A DNA stretch of 10,765 nt from Gammaproteobacteria bacterium (lineage in GTDB: Bacteria > Pseudomonadota > Gammaproteobacteria > GRL18). Position 1 is the stretch's first letter. Every line of letters starts with the position of its first letter. The notes under the pieces were generated by a model. The model was not told where the DNA came from and made no database searches. It saw only the letters and a list, made by a program, of their open reading frames with translations. Below, piece by piece: positions 1-8,222 of this stretch. The DNA is taken from NCBI GenBank assembly GCA_030632625.1, contig DAOVUK010000055.1:1-10765 (forward strand). Direction: 5' to 3'. The position numbers were made by a program, and so were the translations under genes.

Positions 1-24
1 CATCAGGACATCGAAGAACACTAA
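1..24 (+). CDS. atpB: ATP synthase Fo subunit a, C-terminal tail (partial)
   Basis: The first 24 bases read HQDIEEH and then TAA. The acidic ending Glu-Glu-His matches the usual C-terminus of gammaproteobacterial subunit a (E. coli AtpB also ends EEH), and it lies directly upstream of atpE, where atpB belongs. Subunit a is the membrane stator that forms the proton half-channels against the c ring. Only seven codons are visible, so the identification rests mainly on gene order. Confidence 0.8.
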   Translation, partial: HQDIEEH

Positions 25-147
25 TTTTGCTTCTGTCTTTTTTATAGCTTATAACGAGTTTTTAAGAGATTCGGGCAAAAATTTTAATTTAAAAAAATAA
101 GATTTAAACTTTTAACTTTCCAAAAAATGAAATATTAGGAGAAACTA
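25..147 (+). promoter_or_regulatory. A/T-rich leader and ribosome binding site of atpE
   Basis: This 123-base gap between atpB and atpE is very A/T-rich and ends in a strong Shine-Dalgarno AGGAGA at 137-142, five bases before the atpE ATG. A TTTTAAC element followed by an A-rich stretch precedes the Shine-Dalgarno (about 112-130). In E. coli a U-rich leader containing UUUUAAC upstream of atpE is a known translational enhancer that raises subunit c output to ring stoichiometry. The same role here is inference. I see no convincing promoter or terminator in this gap. Confidence 0.5.
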
Positions 148-426
148 ATGGAAGCAATGGCTTTAGTTTATGGTTACACAGCAATTTCTGTCGGTATTAT
201 TCTGGCGGCAGCAGGTCTGGGTTCAGCACTGGGATGGGGACTTATTTGTTCCAAGTTTCTGGAAGGTATTGCTCGTCAGCCTGAAATGCGTCCGCAATTA
301 ATGGGTCAAATGCTGTTTACCGGTGGTTTGATGGAAGCTTTCCCAATGATTGTTTTAGGTATGGCGATGTGGTTTGTTTTTGCCAACCCATTCGCTGCTG
401 CAGTTCAAGCCTCTGTTGGCGGTTAA
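148..426 (+). CDS. atpE: ATP synthase Fo subunit c (proton-binding ring subunit)
   Basis: Subunit c is a two-helix hairpin that assembles into the membrane rotor ring, each copy carrying one proton. The 92-residue protein has a first helix (about 8-38) with a small-residue stripe (GLG at 23-25, GWG at 29-31), the polar loop ARQP at 42-45, and a second helix (about 52-83) with the essential carboxylate Glu63 in LMEAFP. E. coli has Asp61 there in a DAIP context. The residues beside the site (Trp30, Ala64) do not match the Gln/Ser signature of sodium-binding c subunits, so I infer proton coupling. Trp30 sits where E. coli has Ile28, which is unusual. The start at 148 is supported by AGGAGA five bases upstream; an in-frame ATG at 157 is less well spaced. 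It is the third Fo gene in operon order and is flanked by unusually long gaps. Confidence 0.97.
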   Translation: MEAMALVYGYTAISVGIILAAAGLGSALGWGLICSKFLEGIARQPEMRPQLMGQMLFTGGLMEAFPMIVLGMAMWFVFANPFAAAVQASVGG

Positions 427-473
427 TTTTTTATGACAACTTGAGCCATTATTGTCTCAGAGCTGTTTACAGA

Positions 474-498
474 CTTAAGACTGATTATCAGTTTTAAG
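474..498 (+). repeat. Intercistronic hairpin between atpE and atpF
   Basis: Arms at 474-484 (CTTAAGACTGA) and 488-498 (TCAGTTTTAAG) pair over 11 positions with one G-T wobble around a 3-base loop. The hairpin is followed by an A-run, not a T-run, so it is not an intrinsic terminator on the plus strand. A stable structure just after atpE could protect the atpE message from 3' exonucleases or separate its expression from atpF; that role is inferred. The rest of the 121-base gap holds nothing else I recognise. Confidence 0.6.
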
Positions 499-547
499 CA
501 AAAAAATTAACTTCTTTTAACACAAAGATGAACATAGGAATTAGGCG

Positions 548-1018
548 ATGAGCATTACCGCAACTCTTATAGGCCAGATAATAACGTTCGCGATATTAGT
601 CTGGTTCATAGGCAAATATCTCTGGGAGCCAATGACCCAGATGATGGATGATCGTAAGAAGCGTATTGCCGATGGTCTTGCAGCCGCTGAGCGTGGTATA
701 CACGAGCAGCAGCTGGGCGAACACAAAGCGATTCAACATATTAAAGAAGCAAAAGAGCAGGCGGCTGAAATCCTTGCTCAGGCGCAGAAGCGTGGTGCAG
801 ATATAATAGAAGACGCTAAAGGTGACGCAAAGGCTGAAGGTGAACGTTTAATTACAGCAGCAAATGCTGAGATTGAACAAGAAGTCAATCGTGCAAAAGA
901 AACACTGCGAGAACATGTGGTTGATATCACTATTGCAGCGGCAGGCAAGATCGTCAAGAAAGAGATCGATGCCAAAGCACATGGCGAATTGTTAAAAGAT
1001 GTCGTAGGTCAGATATGA
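548..1018 (+). CDS. atpF: ATP synthase Fo subunit b (peripheral stalk)
   Basis: Subunit b dimerises to form the stator stalk that links the membrane a subunit to delta and alpha in F1. The protein is 156 residues, the same length as E. coli AtpF. It has one N-terminal membrane helix (about 5-26), the conserved tether Arg36 in MDDRKKRIADGL, and a long charged, Ala-rich coiled coil (about 40-135) ending in the delta-binding C-terminus. A Shine-Dalgarno AGGA at 536-539 lies eight bases before the ATG. The stop is 22 bases before atpH, consistent with co-transcription. No unusual residues were noted. Confidence 0.97.
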   Translation: MSITATLIGQIITFAILVWFIGKYLWEPMTQMMDDRKKRIADGLAAAERGIHEQQLGEHKAIQHIKEAKEQAAEILAQAQKRGADIIEDAKGDAKAEGERLITAANAEIEQEVNRAKETLREHVVDITIAAAGKIVKKEIDAKAHGELLKDVVGQI

Positions 1019-1040
1019 TCGACAAGATGAGGACACAATA

Positions 1041-1577
1041 ATGGCTGAAACAAGCACATTAGCAAGACCTTATGCTCAGGCAATCTTCAATCTGGCACAT
1101 GCCAATAACACTCTTAAAACATGGTCTGATACACTGGCTCTTCTTGCAGAAGTGGTAGCCGATGAAGCCATGATCGAGATAATCAATAATCCTGATGTCA
1201 GCAGTGAGCAGACAGTTTCACTGATTGTTGATATCTGTAAGGATAACCTGGATGAGCAGGGAATTAACTTTGTCAGACTGGCGGCTGAAAATGACCGTCT
1301 GCAAGTGATTCCGCATATTGCACAAAGCTTTGAAGCCATGTGTGCTGAAGAAGGCGGCAGTATCGAAGCTCAGGTTATTTCAGCTTATGCTGTTAATGCG
1401 ACACAAAAGAAAAGCATTACAGAGGCACTGAAAAAGAAACTCGGTCGTGAAGTGACTATTACCAGCAAAACAGACAAATCATTGTTAGGTGGTGTCATTA
1501 TTCGGGCAGGCGATATTGTAATTGATGGTTCAGTGAAAACACAACTGGAAAAAATTACCCATTCCCTGCTTAGCTAG
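1041..1577 (+). CDS. atpH: ATP synthase F1 subunit delta
   Basis: Delta caps the alpha3beta3 hexamer and joins it to the C-terminus of subunit b (OSCP in mitochondria). The 178-residue protein is close to E. coli (177). Its N-terminal helical domain opens with STLARPYAQAIF, the family signature, and spans roughly residues 1-105. A C-terminal alpha/beta domain follows, containing the conserved segment LGGVIIRAGDIVIDGSVKTQL near residues 149-169. A Shine-Dalgarno GAGGA at 1029-1033 is seven bases from the start. It is followed after 66 bases by atpA. Nothing odd was seen. Confidence 0.97.
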   Translation: MAETSTLARPYAQAIFNLAHANNTLKTWSDTLALLAEVVADEAMIEIINNPDVSSEQTVSLIVDICKDNLDEQGINFVRLAAENDRLQVIPHIAQSFEAMCAEEGGSIEAQVISAYAVNATQKKSITEALKKKLGREVTITSKTDKSLLGGVIIRAGDIVIDGSVKTQLEKITHSLLS

Positions 1578-1643
1578 CCCTGAACATTTTATATAAAAGA
1601 TAAGAAAGAATGCTAAGTGATTCAGATCACAGAGGATTAAAAA

Positions 1644-3185
1644 ATGCAGTTAAATCCATCAGAAATCAGTGACTTAATAAAAAGTCGTATTGAAAGTTTT
1701 GATGCTAAAACCGAAGCAACTACCGAAGGGACTGTGGTCAGTCTAAAAGATGGTATTGCCTTGATTCACGGTTTAAGTGATGTTATGTCAGGGGAAATGA
1801 TTGAATTTCCCGGAAATACTTTTGGTATGACTCTTAACCTGGAGCGCGATTCAGTAGGTGCCGTTATCCTTGGGGACTACAAGCATATCACTGAGGGTGA
1901 TAAGGTTAAATGTACCGGTCGAATTTTAGAAGTACCGGTTGGTGATGCTCTGCTGGGTCGTGTGGTTGACTCACTGGGCAACCCTATTGACGGCAAAGGC
2001 CCGATTGAGACGAAAGAAACTTCGCCCATTGAAAAAATTGCACCGGGCGTTATCGCGCGTCAATCCGTTGATCAGCCAGTCCAGACCGGTTTGAAGTCAA
2101 TTGATGCCATGGTGCCGATTGGTCGCGGCCAGCGTGAATTAATTATCGGTGACCGCCAGACTGGTAAAACAGCGGTTGCAATTGATGCCATTATCAACCA
2201 GAAAGACTCCGGTATTAAATGTATCTATGTTGCTGTGGGTCAAAAAGCATCCAGCATTGCTGCCGTTGTTCGTAAACTGGAAGAATTCGGCGCAATGGAA
2301 AATACTATTGTTGTCGCAGCGACCGCATCCGATGCCGCAGCCATGCAATATATTGCACCTTATTCAGGTTGTGCCATGGGTGAAGTTTTCCGTGATCGTG
2401 GTGAAGATGCGTTGATTGTTTATGATGATTTGACCAAACAGGCATGGGCTTATCGTCAGGTATCATTACTTTTACGCCGTCCACCAGGCCGTGAAGCTTA
2501 TCCGGGTGATGTATTCTATCTGCACTCACGTTTACTTGAGCGTGCATCACGTGTCAATGCTGACTTTGTTGAACAGGCAACTGGCGGCAAAGTCACCGGT
2601 AAAACCGGTTCTTTAACGGCTTTACCCATTATTGAAACACAGGCTGGCGATGTCTCTGCATTCGTACCAACCAACGTAATTTCAATTACTGATGGTCAGA
2701 TTTTCCTGGAAACTGATTTGTTTAATGCCGGTATTCGTCCGGCGATTAATGCCGGTTTATCCGTTTCCCGAGTCGGTGGTGCAGCACAAACCAAGATCAT
2801 TAAGAAACTCGGTGGTGGTATACGTCTTGATTTGGCTCAGTATCGTGAACTGGCCGCCTTTGCGCAGTTTGCATCAGACTTAGATGAAATCACCAGAAAT
2901 CAGATTGAACGCGGTAAGCGTGTCACCGAATTAATGAAACAGGTCCAATACTCACCCTATAGTGTTGCTCAGATGGCGATTTCGTTATTTGCGGCGAACA
3001 AAGGCTATCTGGATGATATTGATGTCTCTAAGATTGTTGATTTTGAAAATGCATTGCAGGATTACATGAAGTCCAATGAAGCGGAATTTATGAAGCAGAT
3101 CAATGATACCGGTGATTATAATGATGATATCGATAACAAAATACATGAAGCCATTAAAAACTTCAAATCAAATAGTAGCTGGTAA
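1644..3185 (+). CDS. atpA: ATP synthase F1 subunit alpha
   Basis: Alpha forms the non-catalytic nucleotide-binding half of the hexamer and contributes an arginine finger to the catalytic sites on beta. At 513 residues it equals the E. coli protein. Order of elements: N-terminal delta-binding helix (1-20), beta-barrel (about 25-95), nucleotide-binding domain with Walker A GDRQTGKT at 169-176, the Walker B region ALIVYDD at 256-262, the arginine finger Arg376 in [11 protein letters not shown], and the C-terminal helical domain. The start is fixed by AGAGGA at 1631-1636 and the conserved MQLNPSEIS opening. It ends 15 bases before atpG. All expected residues are present. Confidence 0.99.
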   Translation: MQLNPSEISDLIKSRIESFDAKTEATTEGTVVSLKDGIALIHGLSDVMSGEMIEFPGNTFGMTLNLERDSVGAVILGDYKHITEGDKVKCTGRILEVPVGDALLGRVVDSLGNPIDGKGPIETKETSPIEKIAPGVIARQSVDQPVQTGLKSIDAMVPIGRGQRELIIGDRQTGKTAVAIDAIINQKDSGIKCIYVAVGQKASSIAAVVRKLEEFGAMENTIVVAATASDAAAMQYIAPYSGCAMGEVFRDRGEDALIVYDDLTKQAWAYRQVSLLLRRPPGREAYPGDVFYLHSRLLERASRVNADFVEQATGGKVTGKTGSLTALPIIETQAGDVSAFVPTNVISITDGQIFLETDLFNAGIRPAINAGLSVSRVGGAAQTKIIKKLGGGIRLDLAQYRELAAFAQFASDLDEITRNQIERGKRVTELMKQVQYSPYSVAQMAISLFAANKGYLDDIDVSKIVDFENALQDYMKSNEAEFMKQINDTGDYNDDIDNKIHEAIKNFKSNSSW

Positions 3186-3200
3186 TAGGAGGCTCTGAGT

Positions 3201-4118
3201 ATGGCAAGCGGAAAAGAGATTCGTAGTCAGATCAGCAGTATTAAAAATACACAGAAAATCACCAGAGCAATGGAGATGGTGGCTGCCAGTAAAATGCGTA
3301 AAGCACAGGATCGCATGTCTGCATCCCGTCCTTATGCGCAAAAGATGATTGAAGTTGTCCGTCATCTTGCACTGGCGCATACTGAATACAGGCATACTTA
3401 TCTGATTGATCGTGAAGCAAAACGTGTTGGTTATATTGTAATATCTTCAGATAAGGGCTTATGTGGCGGATTGAACACAAATGTGTTTAAAGAAACTGTC
3501 GCAAGCATGAAAGCCTGGCATGAGCAGGAAGTTGAAATAGATGTCTGTGTCATTGGTACAAAAGCCAGTGGGTTTTTTAAGCGTATTGGCGGCAACGTCG
3601 TTTCACATGCAGAACATCTGGGTGATGAACCCAGTGTTGAGAGTTTAATCGGCAGTGTCAAAGTCATGCTCGATGCCTACCATGAAGGTCGCATCGATCG
3701 CCTGTTTGTCGTATTTAATAAATTTGTCAACACCATGACTCAACAGCCCATCGTTGCACAAATGCTGCCGATAGGTGCCAGTCAGACTGAGGCAAATCAA
3801 AGCAGAGAAGCAAGATACCACGAAGTTTCAGAAGAGGATTCCGGTGCGCATATGACGCATCATTGGGATTACTTATATGAGCCGGATGCTGAAGAAGTCA
3901 TTGATGCACTCCTAATGCGTTATATCGAATCACTGGTTTATCAGGGTGTGGTTGAAAATATGGCCTGTGAAATGGCTGCCAGGATGGTTGCAATGAAGAG
4001 TGCTACCGATAATGCTGGTGACATGATTGATGATTTGCAGTTGGTCTATAACAAGAGCAGACAAGCAGCTATTACACAAGAACTTTCAGAAATTGTTGCA
4101 GGTGCGGCGGCGGTATAA
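3201..4118 (+). CDS. atpG: ATP synthase F1 subunit gamma (rotor shaft), with insertion
   Basis: Gamma is the central shaft whose rotation drives conformational change in the beta subunits. The N-terminal helix ([19 protein letters not shown], 16-34) and C-terminal helix ([20 protein letters not shown], 279-298) form the coiled coil. The Rossmann-like middle domain includes the conserved [11 protein letters not shown] at 82-92. The protein has 305 residues against 287 in E. coli. The 18 extra residues all fall in one place: between LP (189-190) and WDYLYEPD (222-229) there are 31 residues where E. coli has 13. The insert is polar and acidic, ending in HMTHH. A strong TAGGAGG at 3186-3192 precedes the start. 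A 151-base gap separates it from atpD. Confidence 0.98.
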   Translation: MASGKEIRSQISSIKNTQKITRAMEMVAASKMRKAQDRMSASRPYAQKMIEVVRHLALAHTEYRHTYLIDREAKRVGYIVISSDKGLCGGLNTNVFKETVASMKAWHEQEVEIDVCVIGTKASGFFKRIGGNVVSHAEHLGDEPSVESLIGSVKVMLDAYHEGRIDRLFVVFNKFVNTMTQQPIVAQMLPIGASQTEANQSREARYHEVSEEDSGAHMTHHWDYLYEPDAEEVIDALLMRYIESLVYQGVVENMACEMAARMVAMKSATDNAGDMIDDLQLVYNKSRQAAITQELSEIVAGAAAV

Positions 4119-4124
4119 AGTCTG

Positions 4125-4171
4125 CTGCTTTATAGAAAGTTTAAGCAAACAAATTATGGTCTTTAAAGCAG
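4125..4171 (+). repeat. Hairpin in the atpG-atpD gap
   Basis: Arms at 4125-4136 (CTGCTTTATAGA) and 4160-4171 (TCTTTAAAGCAG) are complementary over 12 bases with one mismatch, enclosing a 23-base loop. There is no following T-run, so it is not a typical terminator. It lies just after the atpG stop in the longest internal gap of the operon (4119-4269). The gap is otherwise A/T-rich and ends in the atpD Shine-Dalgarno AAGGA at 4258-4262. An mRNA-processing or stability role before the highly expressed beta gene is a guess. Confidence 0.5.
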
Positions 4172-4257
4172 AGATAAAAGCCTGCTGAATATTTATGCTA
4201 ATTTAGTTAAGCTCTTATATATATGCTCTTGGTTAGCTCTGTATAAGTAGAGAATAA

Positions 4258-5646
<1,389 letters not shown>

Positions 5647-5675
5647 GCTGCTATTTGCTTAAAATATGCAGGATA

Positions 5676-5709
5676 AGTGCCTTTGTGAATTAAAACGCCA
5701 GAGGCAACT
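5676..5709 (+). repeat. Hairpin in the atpD-atpC gap
   Basis: AGTGCCTTTG at 5676-5685 pairs with CAGAGGCAACT at 5699-5709, with one wobble and one bulged A around a 13-base loop. It is flanked by two near-identical direct copies of CTGYTATTTGCT (5648-5659 and 5708-5719). No T-run follows. The gap ends in the atpC Shine-Dalgarno AGGAG at 5740-5744. The function is unknown; attenuation of the less-needed epsilon subunit is one possibility. Confidence 0.45.
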
Positions 5710-5751
5710 GTTATTTGCTAATTATTTGTTTAAAGATCTAGGAGATATATC

Positions 5752-6180
5752 ATGGCAATGACCATGAAGCTGAATATCGTCAGTGCTGAAAAAGAGATTT
5801 TCTCTAATTTAGCGGAGATGGTTATTTGTCCGGGTGAAATGGGTGATTTGGGAATTTTACCCCAGCATTCCCAGTTGCTTTCTACTTTGAAAGCAGGTGA
5901 AGTGATTATTACAGAACAGGGCGGTAAACAAGAATCTGTTTATATTTCTGGCGGCCTACTTGAAGTCCAGCCGCATGTTGTCACAATTCTTTCAGATACA
6001 GCACTTAGAGCAACTGATCTGGATGAACATGCTGCTCAAGCAGCAAAACAGCGGGCAGAAGAAGCCTTGAAAGATCAGGACTCAGAAATTAATTTTGCCA
6101 AAGCGGAAGCTCAACTGGCTGAAGCAATTGCTCAATTAAAATTGATAGAAAAATTACGTAAGAAAAAAGGTGGTCATTAA
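5752..6180 (+). CDS. atpC: ATP synthase F1 subunit epsilon
   Basis: Epsilon sits at the foot of gamma on the c ring and can inhibit ATP hydrolysis by extending its C-terminal helices. The 142-residue protein (E. coli 139) has the N-terminal beta-sandwich (about 5-90) with the conserved CPGEMGDLGILPQHSQLL segment at 26-43 and the YISGGLLEVQPHVVTILSD strand pair at 64-82. A charged two-helix C-terminal domain follows (about 93-140), ending in a Lys-rich tail. AGGAG at 5740-5744 lies seven bases before the ATG at 5752. An in-frame ATG at 5758 is also possible but less well spaced. It is the last gene of the operon, followed by the palindromic terminator. Confidence 0.97.
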   Translation: MAMTMKLNIVSAEKEIFSNLAEMVICPGEMGDLGILPQHSQLLSTLKAGEVIITEQGGKQESVYISGGLLEVQPHVVTILSDTALRATDLDEHAAQAAKQRAEEALKDQDSEINFAKAEAQLAEAIAQLKLIEKLRKKKGGH

Positions 6181-6251
6181 TTTGCAGAGAATTGAATAAA
6201 TTCTTTATTATTTTCAGAATTAGCTGGCACAGCTGCAATTGATGTCAGTTG

Positions 6252-6291
6252 AAAACAAAAAAGGTCGTATTAATACGACCTTTTTTGTTTT
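6252..6291. terminator. Perfect 40-bp palindromic bidirectional terminator
   Basis: Bases 6252-6271 are the exact reverse complement of 6272-6291. The core GGTCGTATTAATACGACC is flanked by A-rich sequence on the left and TTTTTTGTTTT on the right. Read on plus, it is a GC-containing stem followed by a T-run after atpC. Read on minus, it has the same form after the convergent small gene ending at 6331. It can therefore end transcription from both sides. The 71 bases between atpC and this element hold nothing else I recognise. Confidence 0.92.
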
Positions 6292-6330
6292 TAATCATGC
6301 ATAAACTGCTGTCTATTATTAGCAGGAAGC

Positions 6331-6570
6331 TTATTTTAAATATTCAGAATAATAATTGGCAAGGGAATCCTGTTGCTTGTTTAAATCTAAATTGCAGTTG
6401 CAATGATCATTGATAGTGACAGGCTGACAAAACTCATCATAATAGTCATCCAAATGCTCGGCAGCAGCTTTAGTACTTGAATCTATCTCTATATCACCAG
6501 CGCTGAGCACACTCACAGAGCCCAGATAGATAATAAAAGATAAAACAAGAAGAAAACCCTTAATATACAT
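6331..6570 (-). CDS. Small exported three-cysteine protein, unknown function
   Basis: I do not recognise this 79-residue protein. Residues 1-24 look like a signal peptide: MYIK, a hydrophobic stretch from about 5 to 17, and a likely cleavage after VLSA (24), giving a mature part of about 55 residues in the periplasm or outside. The mature part is acidic, rich in Asp, Glu and Tyr, with three cysteines (Cys48, Cys57, Cys59), the last two as HCNCN. No lipobox is seen. Support for a real gene: AAGG six bases before the ATG, a plausible minus-strand promoter at 6601-6629, the signal peptide, and a shared terminator just downstream. It is convergent with the atp operon. The pairs CxC and Tyr-Tyr do not by themselves show a function. 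Confidence 0.7.
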   Translation of the reverse strand: MYIKGFLLVLSFIIYLGSVSVLSAGDIEIDSSTKAAAEHLDDYYDEFCQPVTINDHCNCNLDLNKQQDSLANYYSEYLK

Positions 6571-6600
6571 AACAAACCTTAATAATTATATTATGATTTA

Positions 6601-6629
6601 ATAATAGAAGCTAAAAGTAAAAAATGCAA
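6601..6629 (-). promoter_or_regulatory. Probable promoter of the small exported-protein gene
   Basis: On the minus strand TTGCAT (6629-6624) and TATTAT (6606-6601) are separated by 17 bases, a sigma70-like arrangement with a good -10 and a weaker -35. Transcription would start near 6594, about 24 bases before the ATG at 6570. Confidence 0.5.
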
Positions 6630-6663
6630 GGGCTAATAGCAATTAACTAAGGGTTTTCCCTAT

Positions 6664-6686
6664 TTTGTGTGATGTAATTACACAAA
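6664..6686. promoter_or_regulatory. Operator-like palindrome upstream of glmU
   Basis: TTTGTGT (6664-6670) and ACACAAA (6680-6686) are a perfect inverted repeat. A second exact palindrome, TGTAATTACA, lies at 6673-6682. The site sits between the two divergent promoters, so a dimeric regulator bound here could affect either. It resembles a CRP site (TGTGA at the left) but the right half and spacing do not fit, so I do not assign a regulator. Confidence 0.4.
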
Positions 6687-6697
6687 GTAAGAAAATC

Positions 6698-6727
6698 CTG
6701 ATAACAAAGTCCTATAAGAAATACAAT
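6698..6727 (+). promoter_or_regulatory. Possible glmU-glmS promoter
   Basis: CTGATA at 6698-6703 and TACAAT at 6722-6727, with an 18-base spacer, give a moderate sigma70-like promoter. A start near 6734 would leave a leader of about 43 bases before glmU. Because the atp operon ends in a strong terminator, glmU needs its own promoter, which supports one in this gap. Confidence 0.4.
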
Positions 6728-6776
6728 AATAGACGCACTAAAATTCTTGAAAAGCATATTAATGAACGGGGAAATA

Positions 6777-8174
6777 ATGTCTGAGAAGCAACTTCAAGTT
6801 ATTATTCTGGCTGCGGGTAAAGGCACACGCATGTATTCCAGCAAGCCCAAAGTACTGCATGACTTAGCAGGTAAATCTTTGCTGCAGCATGTTGTTGATA
6901 GTGCCAAAGTATTAAATGCACAATCCATAAGCGTGGTCTATGGACATGGTGGTGAACTGGTTAAAAATACACTGAATGATGACCAGCTTATCTGGTGTGA
7001 GCAAAAACAGCAGTTAGGCACAGGACATGCGGTGCAGCAGGCGATTAAATCCATCAGCGATACAGCCGATGTGCTGATTTTATATGGTGATGTGCCATTA
7101 CTGAGAAAAGAAACACTGGAAAAGCTTCTCCAGGCAAAAGCTCAGCAAAGCCTCGCCTTATTGACTGCAAAGTTAGAAAATCCAACGGGTTATGGTCGAA
7201 TCGTTAGAAGTTCTCAAAGCGAGAATCAGGCAATGGATGAGTGCCCCGTTGCAAGAATAGTTGAAGAAAAAGATGCCAGCGAAGCAATCAAACAAATAAA
7301 CGAAGTGAATAGCGGCGTTATGGTTGTTAATGGCGGCAAACTAAAGCAGTGGTTAGCTGCAATTGATAATGAAAATACTCAGGGTGAATATTATCTGACT
7401 GATGTCATTGAGCTGGCAGTCAAAGAAGGTGAAACCGTTAATACCTATATTATTCAGGATAATAAAGAGATCGAAGGTATCAATAACAAAATTCAGCTGG
7501 CCGAACTTGAACGTGAATACCAAAAACGCCAGGCTATGATGCTGATGACAAAAGGCGTGAGCTTAAGGGATCCTCTGCGTTTTGATTTGCGCGGTGAAAT
7601 AGAAACAGGGCAGGATGTCAGTATTGATATTAATGTGCTCATCGAAGGCCAGTGTAAAATAGGTAATAATGTAAAAATTGGTGCCAATACAGTGCTTAAA
7701 GACATGATTATCGGTGATAATGTAGAGATCCTTGAAAACTGTATACTGGAAAAGTCAATCGTAGCTGATGGCTGTCATATTGGCCCGTTTGCGCGCTTAA
7801 GACCTGAAACACAATTGTCTGAAAATGCTAAAGTAGGCAATTTTGTGGAAATTAAAAAGTCACATATTGGCAAAGGATCTAAAGTGAGTCATCTGACTTA
7901 TATCGGTGATACAGAAATGGGTGAAAATGTAAATATAGGCGCTGGCACCATTACCTGTAATTATGATGGTGCGTATAAGCATTTAACTAAAATAGGGGAT
8001 AATGCCTTTATCGGTTCCAATACCGCATTGGTTGCACCGATAGAAATTGGCAATGGCGCCACCATTGGCGCAGGTTCAACATTGAACAAGAATGCTGAAG
8101 CAAACCAGCTTACCTTCAGCAGAGCGCCGCAAAAAATGATTGATGGCTGGAAACGGCCATCTAAAACAAAATAA
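6777..8174 (+). CDS. glmU: Bifunctional UDP-GlcNAc pyrophosphorylase / glucosamine-1-phosphate acetyltransferase
   Basis: GlmU acetylates glucosamine-1-phosphate with acetyl-CoA and then couples GlcNAc-1-phosphate to UTP, giving UDP-GlcNAc in the cytoplasm. The N-terminal uridyltransferase domain (1-230) has LAAGKGTRM at 11-19, Lys25, QLGTGHA at 79-85 and the metal ligand Asp105 in YGDVPLL. The C-terminal left-handed beta-helix (about 255-450) has many hexapeptide repeats, the catalytic His372 in SHLTYIGD (E. coli His363), Arg342 and NIGAGTITCNYDG. From this start it has 465 residues, nine more than E. coli; the extra residues lie around 145-160, in the loop before IVEEKDA. I chose the ATG at 6777 because MSEKQLQVIILAAG aligns with other GlmU N-termini and GGGGA lies just upstream. 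In-frame starts at 6747 (TTG) and 6762 (ATG) would add an unusual leader. Confidence 0.98.
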   Translation: MSEKQLQVIILAAGKGTRMYSSKPKVLHDLAGKSLLQHVVDSAKVLNAQSISVVYGHGGELVKNTLNDDQLIWCEQKQQLGTGHAVQQAIKSISDTADVLILYGDVPLLRKETLEKLLQAKAQQSLALLTAKLENPTGYGRIVRSSQSENQAMDECPVARIVEEKDASEAIKQINEVNSGVMVVNGGKLKQWLAAIDNENTQGEYYLTDVIELAVKEGETVNTYIIQDNKEIEGINNKIQLAELEREYQKRQAMMLMTKGVSLRDPLRFDLRGEIETGQDVSIDINVLIEGQCKIGNNVKIGANTVLKDMIIGDNVEILENCILEKSIVADGCHIGPFARLRPETQLSENAKVGNFVEIKKSHIGKGSKVSHLTYIGDTEMGENVNIGAGTITCNYDGAYKHLTKIGDNAFIGSNTALVAPIEIGNGATIGAGSTLNKNAEANQLTFSRAPQKMIDGWKRPSKTK

Positions 8175-8222
8175 ATTTTTAAAAGCATGTCAAAGAGCAA
8201 GTAAAAGATTAAAGGATAGATT

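Noticed and set aside
148..426. Sodium-dependent c subunit because the carboxylate is Glu
   Set aside because: Glu alone is not diagnostic; the Gln in helix 1 and Ser/Thr after the Glu that coordinate sodium are replaced by Trp30 and Ala64.
2139..2550. Overlapping open frames inside atpA and the other atp and glm genes
   Set aside because: They lie in other frames of strongly conserved genes, lack ribosome sites and have no recognisable protein features.
6664..6686. CRP or FNR binding site upstream of glmU
   Set aside because: The left half TGTGA fits CRP but the right half and spacing do not, and the FNR core is absent.
6747..6776. Upstream in-frame TTG and ATG starts for glmU
   Set aside because: They add residues not seen at GlmU N-termini, and the ATG at 6777 has a better-placed ribosome site.
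8175..8222. glmS riboswitch or GlmZ-type regulatory structure before glmS
   Set aside because: The gap is only 48 bases with no clear stem; the glmS ribozyme is a Firmicute feature and much larger.
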